Shown here: positions 28,428-37,542 of the stretch, in pieces
Layout: every line of letters begins with the position of its first letter
How positions within the stretch are numbered: the first letter of the stretch is position 1
Assembly: GCA_034423115.1 (NCBI GenBank)
Contig: DAOUJD010000019.1
Location: 83,049 to 147,048, forward strand
Reading direction: 5' to 3'
Source of the DNA: Bin87 sp034423115
GTDB lineage: Bacteria > Chloroflexota > Dehalococcoidia > Lucifugimonadales > UBA3495
Length of the DNA stretch: 64,000 bases
Made by a program: the position numbers and the translations under genes
The notes under the pieces: model-generated
Database searches by the model: none
Told to the model about the DNA's origin: nothing
What the model saw: the letters and a program-made list of their open reading frames with translations, nothing else

Positions 28428-28546
28428 CCCGGGCCGCGTCCAGTGCTTCCGAAACCCGCACTGCTTTGCACACGCACAGAAACATAGGCTCCCCCGAAAT
28501 CTGCAATGTGCCTCAATACCTTATGGCCGTCAATCTACTCTCATAG

Positions 28547-28833
28547 ACATGATGTGTCAACACTTATTTATCAGCACAGACGACGTTACGCCCGACAGGT
28601 TGGCAGACTTTCACCGGCCTTGCAGGTGGTCCGATTCCCGAATCCAAAAAGAACGATGGAACGTCGGGGGCAGGAACTCGAGATCTCTATCAGCGTAGCC
28701 GAGTTGCCTACACCGTCGGTTATCGGTATCGCTGAAGGGCGAATGTTTCCCGGTACGTCGTTGGCAGATAACCCACCCGCATCCACCACCCTACGCTTGG
28801 AATGGTAATCGTAGTAAGAGGTTGATTGCAGAT
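28547..28833. other. Intergenic, no gene recognised
   Basis: Sequence after the truncated dehydrogenase copy has no frame with conserved motifs and is less GC-rich than the coding parts. It leads to the candidate promoter at 28834. Confidence 0.5.
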
Positions 28834-28862
28834 TTGACAGAATATTAAGTACGGCATAATAT
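28834..28862 (+). promoter_or_regulatory. Candidate sigma-70 promoter
   Basis: A perfect TTGACA lies at 28834-28839. TAATAT at 28857-28862 is 17 bases after it, and CATAAT at 28855-28860 overlaps it with a 15-base spacer. It faces the membrane-protein and sugar-nucleotide genes, with a leader of about 220 bases to the ATG at 29089. Confidence 0.45.
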
Positions 28863-29088
28863 CCGTTTGCTGTACGAGCATTATTGATCGCATCGCTTTG
28901 GTGTTTAGGACTCTGCGTAGTGCGAGGGGTTGGAGCTTGCGCTACCCGGTCGCACCGGATCAGAGGCCACGCCTGAAGCGATAGAAAATGCGGATCAGCC
29001 AACATCGCCGCTGAACTTAGTCCGTGCGGGAGCTTGGGAAAGAGTCAACAAAAACCGCGCGTTGGCCGGTTTTCGGAAAGGAGCGGCA

Positions 29089-29829
29089 ATGGCTGACAAA
29101 CGGGACACAATCGATATTCCTGCTACAGAAGCAGCGTCGGTTGCTGCTCTGGGTAATTCACCGGATCGGATGGCCCGCTGGGGCGGTGTTCTGCTGCTGT
29201 GCACGGCGCTCGTTACGGCCGTGATGGTTTACGCTCGGGTGGCGTCGGATGCGGACCAGGCGACGCTCGCCGAATCCCTACGGTCCATCGCGGAGAATCG
29301 CGGGATGTACAGCCTTTTCGGCGGGGCGCGTTTCGTGTCCGGCTTGACGCTATTGGCCGCCGGCTGGTTGTTGCTCCGAACCTGGATCATCCGCGACCGC
29401 TGGGCTACGCCGTGGGTGCCATACCTGTTTATTACCTCGGGCGCTTTCACCGCCATATCAGGGTTGATCAGCATCGTCATCTCCGTCCAAGCCACCGCGG
29501 CAGCGTCGCCATCGGACATCGCAGGGATTGGCACGGTGGACAATCTAAGATGGATCGTCGGCAAGGCGGGCTTTACCGCTGCTGGATTGGCCCTGATCGT
29601 TGCGGCATGGTTCCAGTGGCACGTCGGAGGCACGTTGCGGAAGGTCGCGCCCGCGTCGGCGGCGCTCGGCGTTGCCATGCAGGTCATCTGGGTTGACGCG
29701 GCCAACGTCATTCATCCCGTGGTGGGAAGCCTGTTCTTCGTGTGGCTCCTGCTAATCGGCTTCATGCTGTCCACCGGACGTGTGGAACGTCATTTTGTAG
29801 CCCGCTATGGCGAAAACGCGGCGCGATGA
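29089..29829 (+). CDS. Multi-pass membrane protein of unknown function
   Basis: The 246-residue protein has about six hydrophobic segments (for example WGGVLLLCTALVTAVMVY, FVSGLTLLAAGWLLL, WVPYLFITSGAFTAISG, SLFFVWLLLIGFML). A polar N-terminal tail comes before them. It contains no catalytic motif that I recognise; overall it looks like DUF4386-type or similar small membrane proteins. Start: ATG at 29089 with AAAGGAG upstream; the frame extends to 28930 without a site. It sits between the two copies of the dehydrogenase sequence. Confidence 0.65.
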   Translation: MADKRDTIDIPATEAASVAALGNSPDRMARWGGVLLLCTALVTAVMVYARVASDADQATLAESLRSIAENRGMYSLFGGARFVSGLTLLAAGWLLLRTWIIRDRWATPWVPYLFITSGAFTAISGLISIVISVQATAAASPSDIAGIGTVDNLRWIVGKAGFTAAGLALIVAAWFQWHVGGTLRKVAPASAALGVAMQVIWVDAANVIHPVVGSLFFVWLLLIGFMLSTGRVERHFVARYGENAAR

Positions 29830-29928
29830 CCTCGTCACCATGCCACCGTGGAAAACCACTCCCGCCCGCGGCAGCAGGAAATCTCACAGGCTAACGAAGA
29901 AACCCCCATATCTCGGGAGGCACGGGCG

Positions 29929-31287
29929 TTGAAGATCACGGTAATCGGGTTGGGACACGTGGGCAGTGTGGCTGCTGCCTGCCTGGCGGAAGACGGGCAC
30001 GACGTTGTGGGTGTGGACAACGACCGGGAGCGGGTAAGGTGCCTCGGCTCCGGGGACGTTCCATTCTGCGAGCCTGGTCTCCTTGAAGCCACGCGTGCTG
30101 CGGTCTTGTCCGAACACCTCCGGTTCGTCCATACGTCCGATTTCGATGAGCCGCTCGGCGCGGCCGTGCTGGTCGCCGTCGGGACCCCGCAATCCCCCGA
30201 TGGCGGCGCCGATCTGAGTCAGGTTCACTCAGCCGTCGCTTGGGTTCGCGAGCAGAATCCCGATGGCACCACCCTGGTGATGAAGAGCACGGTCCCGCCA
30301 GGCACGGGCTTGCGCCTCGCCGCCAACGAGTTGAGCGGTTCGGGTATCCGCTACGCATCCAATCCGGAGTTTCTTCGCGAGGGTCAAGCCATCCACGACT
30401 GGAGGCATCCCGATCGCATCGTGGTCGGAGTGGAACCTAACGACCCTCAGTCAGCAAAAACCGTGAGGGCCCTCACCGCCAACTCTGATGCGCCCTATAT
30501 CGCCACGGACATCACCAGTGCCGAGATGATCAAATATGCGAGCAACGCATTCCTGGCCACCCGCATCTCGTTCATTAACGAGATGGCTGCCCTGTGCGAG
30601 CGGGTGGGCGCATCAATCGATGTCGTGAGTGACGGTCTTGCCATGGACCCCAGGACGGGCAGCAGAATCCTCGCTGGGGTCGGTTACGGCGGGTCCTGCT
30701 TTCCAAAGGACGTTCGCGCTCTCGACCATCTCGGGTTGACCAGCGACGCCAACCTAGAGCTGCTCCGCTCGGTGATCACCGTAAACAACCGCCAGAGGAT
30801 GCGACCCCTGTACGCGATTCGTGATCGGTTCAACGGCGCGATTTCCGGCCTCCGCGTCGCGGTGCTGGGGTTGGCCTTCAAACCGGACACCGACGACGTG
30901 CGGGACGCGCCGGCGTTGGACTTGATCCGGGCGCTATTGGACCACGGCGCATCCGTATCCGCCTATGACCCACAGGCCAACTCTTCTGCACATGCCTGTC
31001 TCCCGGCGTCAATAGCGCTAGAGGACAACCCGCTGGCAGCCGCGGCGGGAACCCAGGCTGTGGTGTTGATGACGGAGTGGCACGACATTGTAGATGCTGA
31101 CTGGCGGGCCATCGCCCATGAGATGCGCCAGCCTCGGTATCTGTTCGACGGGAGAAATGCTCTTGAGCCGGCCGCGATGGAGCGACTCGGATTCGAGTAC
31201 CGAGGAGTGGGGCGCAACGGGCACGGGAACGGCGCTCGGACAACCCTTCCCAATGGCTGGCGCGAGGCTAACGGAGCGCATATATGA
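29929..31287 (+). CDS. UDP-glucose/GDP-mannose 6-dehydrogenase family protein
   Basis: The 452-residue enzyme oxidises a sugar nucleotide at C6 (for example UDP-glucose to UDP-glucuronate) with NAD. Domains: N-terminal Rossmann part MKITVIGLGHVGSVAAACLA; central part with the catalytic Cys257 in GYGGSCFPKDVRAL; C-terminal UDP-binding domain with AVLGLAFKPDTDDVRDAPAL. The start is taken as TTG at 29929, since GGGAGG lies eight bases upstream and the protein then begins exactly at the first strand; a GTG at 29848 adds 27 unlikely residues. The epimerase gene overlaps its end by 4 bases (ATGA). A truncated copy lies 2.46 kb upstream. Confidence 0.88.
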   Translation: MKITVIGLGHVGSVAAACLAEDGHDVVGVDNDRERVRCLGSGDVPFCEPGLLEATRAAVLSEHLRFVHTSDFDEPLGAAVLVAVGTPQSPDGGADLSQVHSAVAWVREQNPDGTTLVMKSTVPPGTGLRLAANELSGSGIRYASNPEFLREGQAIHDWRHPDRIVVGVEPNDPQSAKTVRALTANSDAPYIATDITSAEMIKYASNAFLATRISFINEMAALCERVGASIDVVSDGLAMDPRTGSRILAGVGYGGSCFPKDVRALDHLGLTSDANLELLRSVITVNNRQRMRPLYAIRDRFNGAISGLRVAVLGLAFKPDTDDVRDAPALDLIRALLDHGASVSAYDPQANSSAHACLPASIALEDNPLAAAAGTQAVVLMTEWHDIVDADWRAIAHEMRQPRYLFDGRNALEPAAMERLGFEYRGVGRNGHGNGARTTLPNGWREANGAHI

Positions 31288-32186
31288 GGTGCGTTGTGAC
31301 CGGCGGCTGCGGGTTCATCGGCTCCCATATCGTCAACCGGTTGTTGGAACTCGGCCACGAAACGATCGCGTTTGACGACCTTTCGACCGGAGACAGTTCA
31401 AATATCAGTCCCGGCGCCACCCTGGTCGTGGCTTCGGTTACGGATCTCACTGCGGTCATTTCCGTTTTGGAAGGCGCCGATTGGGTTTTCCACGCGGCGG
31501 CCTGGGCGCGAGTCGAACGATCAGTAGCCGACCCCATCGGTACCCATCAAGTCAACGTGACCGGTACGCTCAACGTGCTGCGCGCCGCGCACGTGAATGG
31601 CGTTGCCAGGGTGATCAACTCGTCGTCATCCAGCGTGTACGGCGATCAACCAACCCATCTGATGCGGGAGGACATGGCCCCCAATCCCAAGTCTCCTTAT
31701 GCGCTGCAAAAGCTGATGGGCGAGCAGTATTCCGACCTGTTCGCGCGCCTTTTTGGCATGAGTGTCGTGTCTCTCCGCTATTTCAACGTCTACGGTCCAG
31801 GCCAGCCATCGGAGGGCCAATACTCGCTGGTGATTCCCCGGTTCCTGAGGATGCGACGCGATGGCAACGCCCTCACGGTTTACGGCGACGGTAGGCAGAC
31901 GCGCTCCTACACCCACGTGTCCGACGTGGTGGAGGCCAACATCCTGGCCGCCGACGCAAAGTTGCCGGCCGGAGGGCACACGGTTCTCAATGTCGGGACC
32001 GCACAGGAAACCTCGGTGAATGAAATTGCCGAAGCCATCGGTGGCCCGGTGCAGCACATCATTCCCAATCCGAGGCGGGAATTCGAGGAAGCGCGCAAGG
32101 CGGCTGATTGTTCACGAGCCAGATCGCTGATCGGATGGGAGGCGCGCGTTCCGTTTTCTGACGGCATCCGGGATCTGTTGCCGTAG
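31284..32186 (+). CDS. NAD-dependent sugar-nucleotide epimerase/dehydratase
   Basis: The 300-residue extended SDR has VTGGCGFIGSHIVN (NAD site), the catalytic Ser in SSSSSVYG, and YALQK (Tyr and Lys). RYFNVYGPGQ and YGDGRQTRSYTHVSDVV are typical of UDP-glucose/UDP-glucuronate 4-epimerases. With the dehydrogenase translated just before it (4-base ATGA overlap), conversion of UDP-glucose to UDP-galacturonate or a related surface sugar is plausible. Its 3' end overlaps the convergent membrane protein gene by 75 bases. Confidence 0.88.
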   Translation: MRCVVTGGCGFIGSHIVNRLLELGHETIAFDDLSTGDSSNISPGATLVVASVTDLTAVISVLEGADWVFHAAAWARVERSVADPIGTHQVNVTGTLNVLRAAHVNGVARVINSSSSSVYGDQPTHLMREDMAPNPKSPYALQKLMGEQYSDLFARLFGMSVVSLRYFNVYGPGQPSEGQYSLVIPRFLRMRRDGNALTVYGDGRQTRSYTHVSDVVEANILAADAKLPAGGHTVLNVGTAQETSVNEIAEAIGGPVQHIIPNPRREFEEARKAADCSRARSLIGWEARVPFSDGIRDLLP

Positions 32187-33596
32187 GCGCTGAACGGTTC
32201 CCGAAATATCCGGCCACGAGATCGCTGTTCCAGCAACCACGAACAGCGCCCACCACAAATACGTGAGTTGCCGGGTCTCCTGCGTCCACTGGGTGTAAAG
32301 TGGGAACAGTCCCCCAACGGCCTGGAACGGCACAAATGCCATGTCGAAGGGATCAACCGCAATGGTGATCTCACCGGCGTGGCCCGCTACCGCCAGGCCG
32401 GCGGTGAACGCCAGCGTGGCCGCTCCCAATATTCCCAGGAATACCCGACCGAAAAATCCGGTGCGGGAGACCAACAGCGCGAGGGGGATGACGAATAGCG
32501 GCAACACCGTCAGCATGGTCCGACCGGGGAACCACCAGCCCATCATGGTAATGGCGACGAAAGTCGCTATCAGCAGTTGGATCAGGATGAGGGCAAGTAT
32601 CAACCGTTGATCCCACACCCTTAGCGCCAGAAGGGGTAACGCCGGCGCTGCCGCGAGCAGTAACGGCGCCCACCGGCCTATCCCAAAGCGCCGGTCCACG
32701 AACAGGCCCCAGAGCCGGTAGTAGCGATCTGAAAACCCGACGTGTCCGCCGAATATTTCCACGGTGTTCCATTCGGAGTACACCACGTTGACCCCGTACG
32801 GCGTCAAACTTCCGAAGACGTGCAGGTGAAACCAGAGGAACAAGACCGCCGAAACGCTCCCCACCGCCAGCAGGGCCAGTTGCCCTGGCCGGTCCGCCCT
32901 GAGCAGGAAAAAGGCCGCCACCGGCAACGCCAAGGCCGTGTACTTGGTGCCCAACCAGCACATCGCGGTCAATGCCGCCGCGATGCAGAGCGCGTCGCGC
33001 CAACCGGGCCGCGACCGACGGATCGCAATCAATAGGGACGCGACCAGGGCCATGGCCGCCGGGAACTCGGGATAAATCTCGGTGGAGTAGACGAATGCCG
33101 TCGCCGTAAGTCCGACGCCCAGCGCAACCCACCAGCAGATTGCTCGCCGCCCGACGACGCGATCCGCCAGAATGAAAGCGAGTGTCATGGCGCCCGCCGC
33201 CACCAGCAACAGCTGGATCTGGACGCCCAGCAATCCCCCCAGGGCAAATCCGGGTATCACCAGCAAGGAAAGGCCCAGATTGTGCGGGCTGAGAATACGG
33301 CCATCCGGTGTGGGCGCCGATTGGTGCCACAAGTCGTCAACATGGTCGAAGTACGACTTGTACGACTTGGTTTCGAACTGGTTGCTCAGGTCCAGATCGC
33401 CGTCCGCCAGGATGCTCTGTGCAGTCATCAGGTAGAACGGTTCATCGCCGGTGATGGACGCGCCGCGACTGGCTCGGATGTCCACCGAGAAGGCGTATGC
33501 CGCCGACAGCAACAGGAAGAGAGCCACCGCCCACAGCAGCAGCTCTCTACCCCGAAAGAATTGGCGTATGTTGCGTGAAACCGTCCCGGTGGTCAC
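32112..33596 (-). CDS. Polytopic membrane protein, glycosyltransferase 39-like
   Basis: The 494-residue protein has about 11-12 transmembrane segments. Its first outer loop contains SITGDEPFYLMTAQSILADG, which resembles the acidic (DE) motif of lipid-linked-sugar glycosyltransferases such as PMT, ArnT and related families. The C-terminal tail is basic. It may move sugars from a lipid carrier to a surface acceptor. Its start overlaps the stop of the binding-protein gene by 4 bases, so it belongs to the minus-strand run beginning at 40713. Its last 75 bases overlap the convergent epimerase gene. Confidence 0.7.
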   Translation of the reverse strand: MTTGTVSRNIRQFFRGRELLLWAVALFLLLSAAYAFSVDIRASRGASITGDEPFYLMTAQSILADGDLDLSNQFETKSYKSYFDHVDDLWHQSAPTPDGRILSPHNLGLSLLVIPGFALGGLLGVQIQLLLVAAGAMTLAFILADRVVGRRAICWWVALGVGLTATAFVYSTEIYPEFPAAMALVASLLIAIRRSRPGWRDALCIAAALTAMCWLGTKYTALALPVAAFFLLRADRPGQLALLAVGSVSAVLFLWFHLHVFGSLTPYGVNVVYSEWNTVEIFGGHVGFSDRYYRLWGLFVDRRFGIGRWAPLLLAAAPALPLLALRVWDQRLILALILIQLLIATFVAITMMGWWFPGRTMLTVLPLFVIPLALLVSRTGFFGRVFLGILGAATLAFTAGLAVAGHAGEITIAVDPFDMAFVPFQAVGGLFPLYTQWTQETRQLTYLWWALFVVAGTAISWPDISGTVQRLRQQIPDAVRKRNARLPSDQRSGS

Positions 33597-34795
33597 GGCA
33601 GTACGTCGGTCTCCCTCAACAATCTGAGCGTGCCTTCCAGATCGCTGAGGTTGCCCAGATCAACGTCGGGCGGATTCAGTGATTCCATGGCAGGCAGGTC
33701 GCCGACCGGCTCCACACCGGCCGATACCGGGTACTCTTTGATTTGCTGGGCAAAGTAGGTCTGGGCCGGAGCCGCCAGCAGAAACTCCACGAACTCTTCC
33801 GCGACATCCTTGTTCTCGGAGGCAGCCAGGATTCCTACGCCGGCCACCAGAACCAGCGCGCCCGGGTCGCCGTTGCCGATGTAGTGGTTTCGCGCTCCGA
33901 ACCCTTCGCCGTGTTCTTCCAGGAACCGCTCCAGGTAGTAGTGGTTCACAAAACCCACGTCCACCTCGCCGGCTGCAGTAGCCGAAACGGTGGTGACGTT
34001 GTTGGGGTAGGCGATCGGGTCGTTGTCGCGGATCCCGATCAGCCAATCGCGGGCCGCGTCCTCACCTTCGGTGAGTCGGAGAGCGGTCACGAAGGCCTGG
34101 AAAGAACCGTTGCGAGGAGCCCAACCGACGCGTCCTCTCCATTCCGGTCCCGTAAAGTCCAGAATGGACGGGGGAAGGTCGGTCTCCGGGTTGATGGCTT
34201 CGGTGTTGTAGATGACGGTGCGCGCCCGGCCGGAGGTGCCCAACCACAGGCCGGCGGGAGACCGGAACCGGGGATCTACCTTGTCCAGCGACTCCTGGGG
34301 AATCGGGGCTAACGCACCCGAATCGGCGAGGATACCCAGCGAACCGGGATCCTGCATGAACACCACGTCGGCGGGTGTGTTGTCGCCCTCTTCCAGCAGC
34401 GTCGCCGCCGTGGACGCGCTACCGGCGTACTTGACTCGAATATCGACCCCGGTCTGCTCGCCAAATGCCACCAACAGGGGATGCACCAGAGTTTGCGAAC
34501 GCCCGGAGTAAACCGTCAGGGTGCGATCCTCCGCATCCGGTATCGTGGGCGGTACCCACGTTGCTATCGGTATGGCCGCCGCCGGCGGAACGGTTGGGAC
34601 AGCCACCGGGCTGGCCGCAGCCGGGACTTGCGCCGACGGGGAAGTTGGGGCCGCCGTCGGGTTGGCAGCGGCCGGGGCCGACGGGGCGGCAGGGGGCGGA
34701 GCCGCGCCCCCACCGCAGGCCAGCGCCAGCGCCACCAACAGCAAACCTACCGGCAACCAGAAGCCCCTGATCCATCGTCCAGATAGACTCTTCAT
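33593..34795 (-). CDS. Fe3+-type ABC transporter substrate-binding lipoprotein
   Basis: The 400-residue protein has a lipoprotein signal (LLLVALALACGGG), a long Ala/Pro/Thr linker and then a periplasmic-binding domain. That domain has TLTVYSGRSQTLVHPLLVAF, typical of FbpA/FutA-type ferric-iron binders, and a NHYYLERFL segment with the paired Tyr used for iron. No permease or ATPase gene for it is in the window, so it is an orphan or works with genes elsewhere. AGGAG precedes the ATG. It lies 37 bases after the FEA1-like lipoprotein gene and overlaps the next gene by 4 bases. Confidence 0.85.
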   Translation of the reverse strand: MKSLSGRWIRGFWLPVGLLLVALALACGGGAAPPPAAPSAPAAANPTAAPTSPSAQVPAAASPVAVPTVPPAAAIPIATWVPPTIPDAEDRTLTVYSGRSQTLVHPLLVAFGEQTGVDIRVKYAGSASTAATLLEEGDNTPADVVFMQDPGSLGILADSGALAPIPQESLDKVDPRFRSPAGLWLGTSGRARTVIYNTEAINPETDLPPSILDFTGPEWRGRVGWAPRNGSFQAFVTALRLTEGEDAARDWLIGIRDNDPIAYPNNVTTVSATAAGEVDVGFVNHYYLERFLEEHGEGFGARNHYIGNGDPGALVLVAGVGILAASENKDVAEEFVEFLLAAPAQTYFAQQIKEYPVSAGVEPVGDLPAMESLNPPDVDLGNLSDLEGTLRLLRETDVLP

Positions 34796-34832
34796 GCTTT
34801 GGTTCTCCTATGCTGGGCTGACGAGTCTATCA

Positions 34833-37508
34833 TCAGTAGCCGGTTATGAGGTCGGAATCACTCAACATCAGCGCCGAGGCAACCCCGTTGAGAGCGACCA
34901 GCGCTGCATCGCGCGACGTAACCGTGATGCCGCTCGGGTCGGCGGTTACGTAGGCCATGATGGTCTCGTCGGCCGCCGGGTCCGCATTCGCGACCTCGGG
35001 CTGGATGGACTGGTAGAACGCCAGGGCTTCCACCTGGTGGGTGCCAGGATCCTTTCCTGCCTGCACGTCATCCAGCGAGACGCCAATGTACCTTACCGTG
35101 GCGAGGTAGAAAATGGCGTTGAAGCGGGAGAACACCTCCTGGGCGGCAGCGTCGCAGGCGGCAGCGTCGCCGTTTTCTGCGGCCTGCCTCACCCGTTCGA
35201 AGGCTTCGCGCAGCGGGATATCGATGGTGCCTTCCCTGCCGAAGTTGCCTTCGCGACTCCGTGCCAGCCTGGACAGCGAGTATGGGTAGGTCCCGTCATC
35301 GCCTGGCAAGCCGACGTAGATGCCCCAGCCTTCATCAACGTCCCCCGAATCCAGGTCCGCGCAACCACCGATCACATAGTGTTTCGACCAGTGATAGAGG
35401 ATCCTGAGGATGCCCTTATTGATGGCCTGGCGTTTCTGCGCATCGGTCCATTCGGCGGCATCGCCCCGTCCTCGTACCGTGTTGTTGATTGGGGAGTCGA
35501 GGAAGTTCCCGGAGCCGTAGAACTCGGTTGCCAGAGGGAATTCCTCGGCCCGCTCGGGATCTCGGGCAAAGCCGCGGAGGGTCTTGCTGCGCACGCCGAT
35601 ACGGGTGTGATACCCCACCTCGTAGAGCAGGAAGATGTCGGCTACGGGCAGGGGCTCGCCTTCCTGGATCACGTTGGTCAGCTTGGCGATCTCCTGGTAG
35701 TCGGAGGGTATCTTCTGGTAATGCTCGCGGTTGGTGGTAGCGTGGTAGTACCCGTCGGACGGGCTGGGCACGCTGCGATCGGTCTCGTGCGGGAGGTTGA
35801 CCGGAATGAAGAAACCAGCAGACTCGTCCAGTTCACCGGTGTAGGGAGACGGGGTACCGCTGGATCCGTCGCCGGTGTCGTCGGTGTACTCGGTGATGAG
35901 GTCGTCGTCGGTCAACATCAGCTCGTCAGCCACGCCGTTTAGGGCGGCCAGTACCGCGTCGCGCGCCGCGGCGTTGATCTCGCTCCCTTCGGCCGTGAGG
36001 TAGTGCATGATGGTCTCGTCGGCAGACGCGTCGGCCTTGGCGACTTCGGGCTGTATGGACTGGTAGAACGCTAGGGCTTCCACCTGGTGCGTTCCCAGTG
36101 CGTCGCGGTCGCCGGCCGCCGCGTCATCGGCGACCCTGCCGATGTACCTCACGGTAGCCAGGTAGAACATGGCGTTGAATCGCGAGTACACCTCGTTGGT
36201 GGCTGTCTCCAGGGCCTCGGCATCGCCATCGTCGGCGGCCTGCCGCGCCCGGTCCATTGCCTCCCGGAGTGGGATGTCGATGGTGCCCTGCCGTCCGAAG
36301 TTGCCCTCACGCGCCTGGGCCAACGCCGCCAGCGAGTTGGGGTACGCTCCATCCACTTCCTCGCCCACGTACACGGCCCATGCCTCGTCAATGAGGCGGG
36401 AACTCATGCGATCCTGACCGATAATCATGTAGAACTTGGACCAGTGGTAGAGGATCCTGAGCATCCCCTTGTTGATCGCCTGGCGCCGCTGGGCGTCGGT
36501 GTAATTTTCCGCTTCCCCTCGCCCCCGTATGACGTTCTCAATTGTGTCGTCGAGGAACGTGTCCGACCCATAGAATTCCGCGGAATCGGGGAAATAGGTG
36601 GAGGGCGTCGATCCGGCCGCGAAACTCTTGAGCGTGCGGCTCTGCGGGCCCAAACGGGTGTGAGAACCGGCTTCATAGAGCAGCCAGATTTCCGCCGCAG
36701 GGAACGGCTTTCCTTCCCTGATCACGTTGGTCAGCTTGGCGATTTCCTGGTAATCCGTGGAAATCTTCTGGTAGATTTCCCGGTTGGTCGTCGCCGTGTA
36801 GTAGCCGTCGGACGCCGTCGGGCCTTCGGTCTCATAGCTCAGGCCGGTGGGAATGTAGAGGCCGCCTTCCTTCCCGCTCATCATCGCGGCGGTGGCAGTG
36901 CCGGACGCCGATCCAGTACCGGTTCCCGTTCCGGTGCCGGTGTGGGTGTGCGTACCTGTTCCAGTTCCCGTTCCAGTTCCGGTACCCGTTCCAGTTCCGG
37001 TGTGGGTGCCGGTATGAGTGCCCGTACCCGTGCCTGAGCCGGTTCCGGTCCCCGTGCCGGTTCCGGTGCCGCCCGAACCGCTCCCGATTACGGTGATGGA
37101 GGGCCGGTCTTCACCACGGCGTGCCGCTTCGGTGGCAGCCTGGACGGCAGCCTCAGCCGCTGCTACCGCTTGGGCTGCTGTAGCCTGCGCAGCTTCCGCT
37201 GCGGCTTGCGCTGCCGCAGCCTGGGCTTGCAATGCTTCCGAATTCGATGCGCCGACCGCCGCCGCTTCGGTCGCAGCCTTGGCGGCCGCTTCCGCCGCCG
37301 CTGCTGCCTGGGCTGCGGTGGCCTGGGCCGCGTCTGCCGCTGCTTGCGCTTCCGCAGCCTGCGACCGGGCCGCGTCGTCTTGCGTCGGGGCCGGCGGCGG
37401 TTGCTGCTGGCAACCCAATGCTAACGCAAGCAGCACCGTCAAAGCCAAACCTGCGATCCAATACTGCCGGCGGGGTAGCGATACCCACGTCCTTATGTGA
37501 TAACGCAC
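34833..37508 (-). CDS. Large lipoprotein with two FEA1-like domains
   Basis: The 891-residue protein has a lipobox (LTVLLALALGCQQQ), an Ala-rich helical region in two similar parts (about 45-140) and a Gly-Thr/His repeat linker (about 150-205). Two related domains follow (about 212-545 and 570-891). Each domain repeats the same marks: TTNRE.YQKI, YQEIAKLTNVI, QAINKG.LRILYHWSK, EGNFGR.GTIDIPLREA and FYLATVRYIG. I associate these with FEA1, the low-iron-induced periplasmic protein of green algae, and its bacterial lipoprotein relatives; this is from memory. Start is GTG at 37508 with AAGGAGG about nine bases upstream. Next to an Fe3+-type binding protein, an iron role is likely. Confidence 0.65.
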   Translation of the reverse strand: MRYHIRTWVSLPRRQYWIAGLALTVLLALALGCQQQPPPAPTQDDAARSQAAEAQAAADAAQATAAQAAAAAEAAAKAATEAAAVGASNSEALQAQAAAAQAAAEAAQATAAQAVAAAEAAVQAATEAARRGEDRPSITVIGSGSGGTGTGTGTGTGSGTGTGTHTGTHTGTGTGTGTGTGTGTGTHTHTGTGTGTGTGSASGTATAAMMSGKEGGLYIPTGLSYETEGPTASDGYYTATTNREIYQKISTDYQEIAKLTNVIREGKPFPAAEIWLLYEAGSHTRLGPQSRTLKSFAAGSTPSTYFPDSAEFYGSDTFLDDTIENVIRGRGEAENYTDAQRRQAINKGMLRILYHWSKFYMIIGQDRMSSRLIDEAWAVYVGEEVDGAYPNSLAALAQAREGNFGRQGTIDIPLREAMDRARQAADDGDAEALETATNEVYSRFNAMFYLATVRYIGRVADDAAAGDRDALGTHQVEALAFYQSIQPEVAKADASADETIMHYLTAEGSEINAAARDAVLAALNGVADELMLTDDDLITEYTDDTGDGSSGTPSPYTGELDESAGFFIPVNLPHETDRSVPSPSDGYYHATTNREHYQKIPSDYQEIAKLTNVIQEGEPLPVADIFLLYEVGYHTRIGVRSKTLRGFARDPERAEEFPLATEFYGSGNFLDSPINNTVRGRGDAAEWTDAQKRQAINKGILRILYHWSKHYVIGGCADLDSGDVDEGWGIYVGLPGDDGTYPYSLSRLARSREGNFGREGTIDIPLREAFERVRQAAENGDAAACDAAAQEVFSRFNAIFYLATVRYIGVSLDDVQAGKDPGTHQVEALAFYQSIQPEVANADPAADETIMAYVTADPSGITVTSRDAALVALNGVASALMLSDSDLITGY

Positions 37509-37542
37509 TTTCGTCGTCCTCCTTGATGGGTTTCCTGTGCGA

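Noticed and set aside
34521..35942. Plus-strand frame (473 codons) across the binding-protein and FEA1-like genes
   Set aside because: It spans two minus-strand genes and the spacer between them and encodes no known motif.
36904..37075. Possible CRISPR-like or tandem DNA repeat
   Set aside because: The repeats are short in-frame Gly-Thr/His codons within the lipoprotein gene, not spacer-separated repeats.
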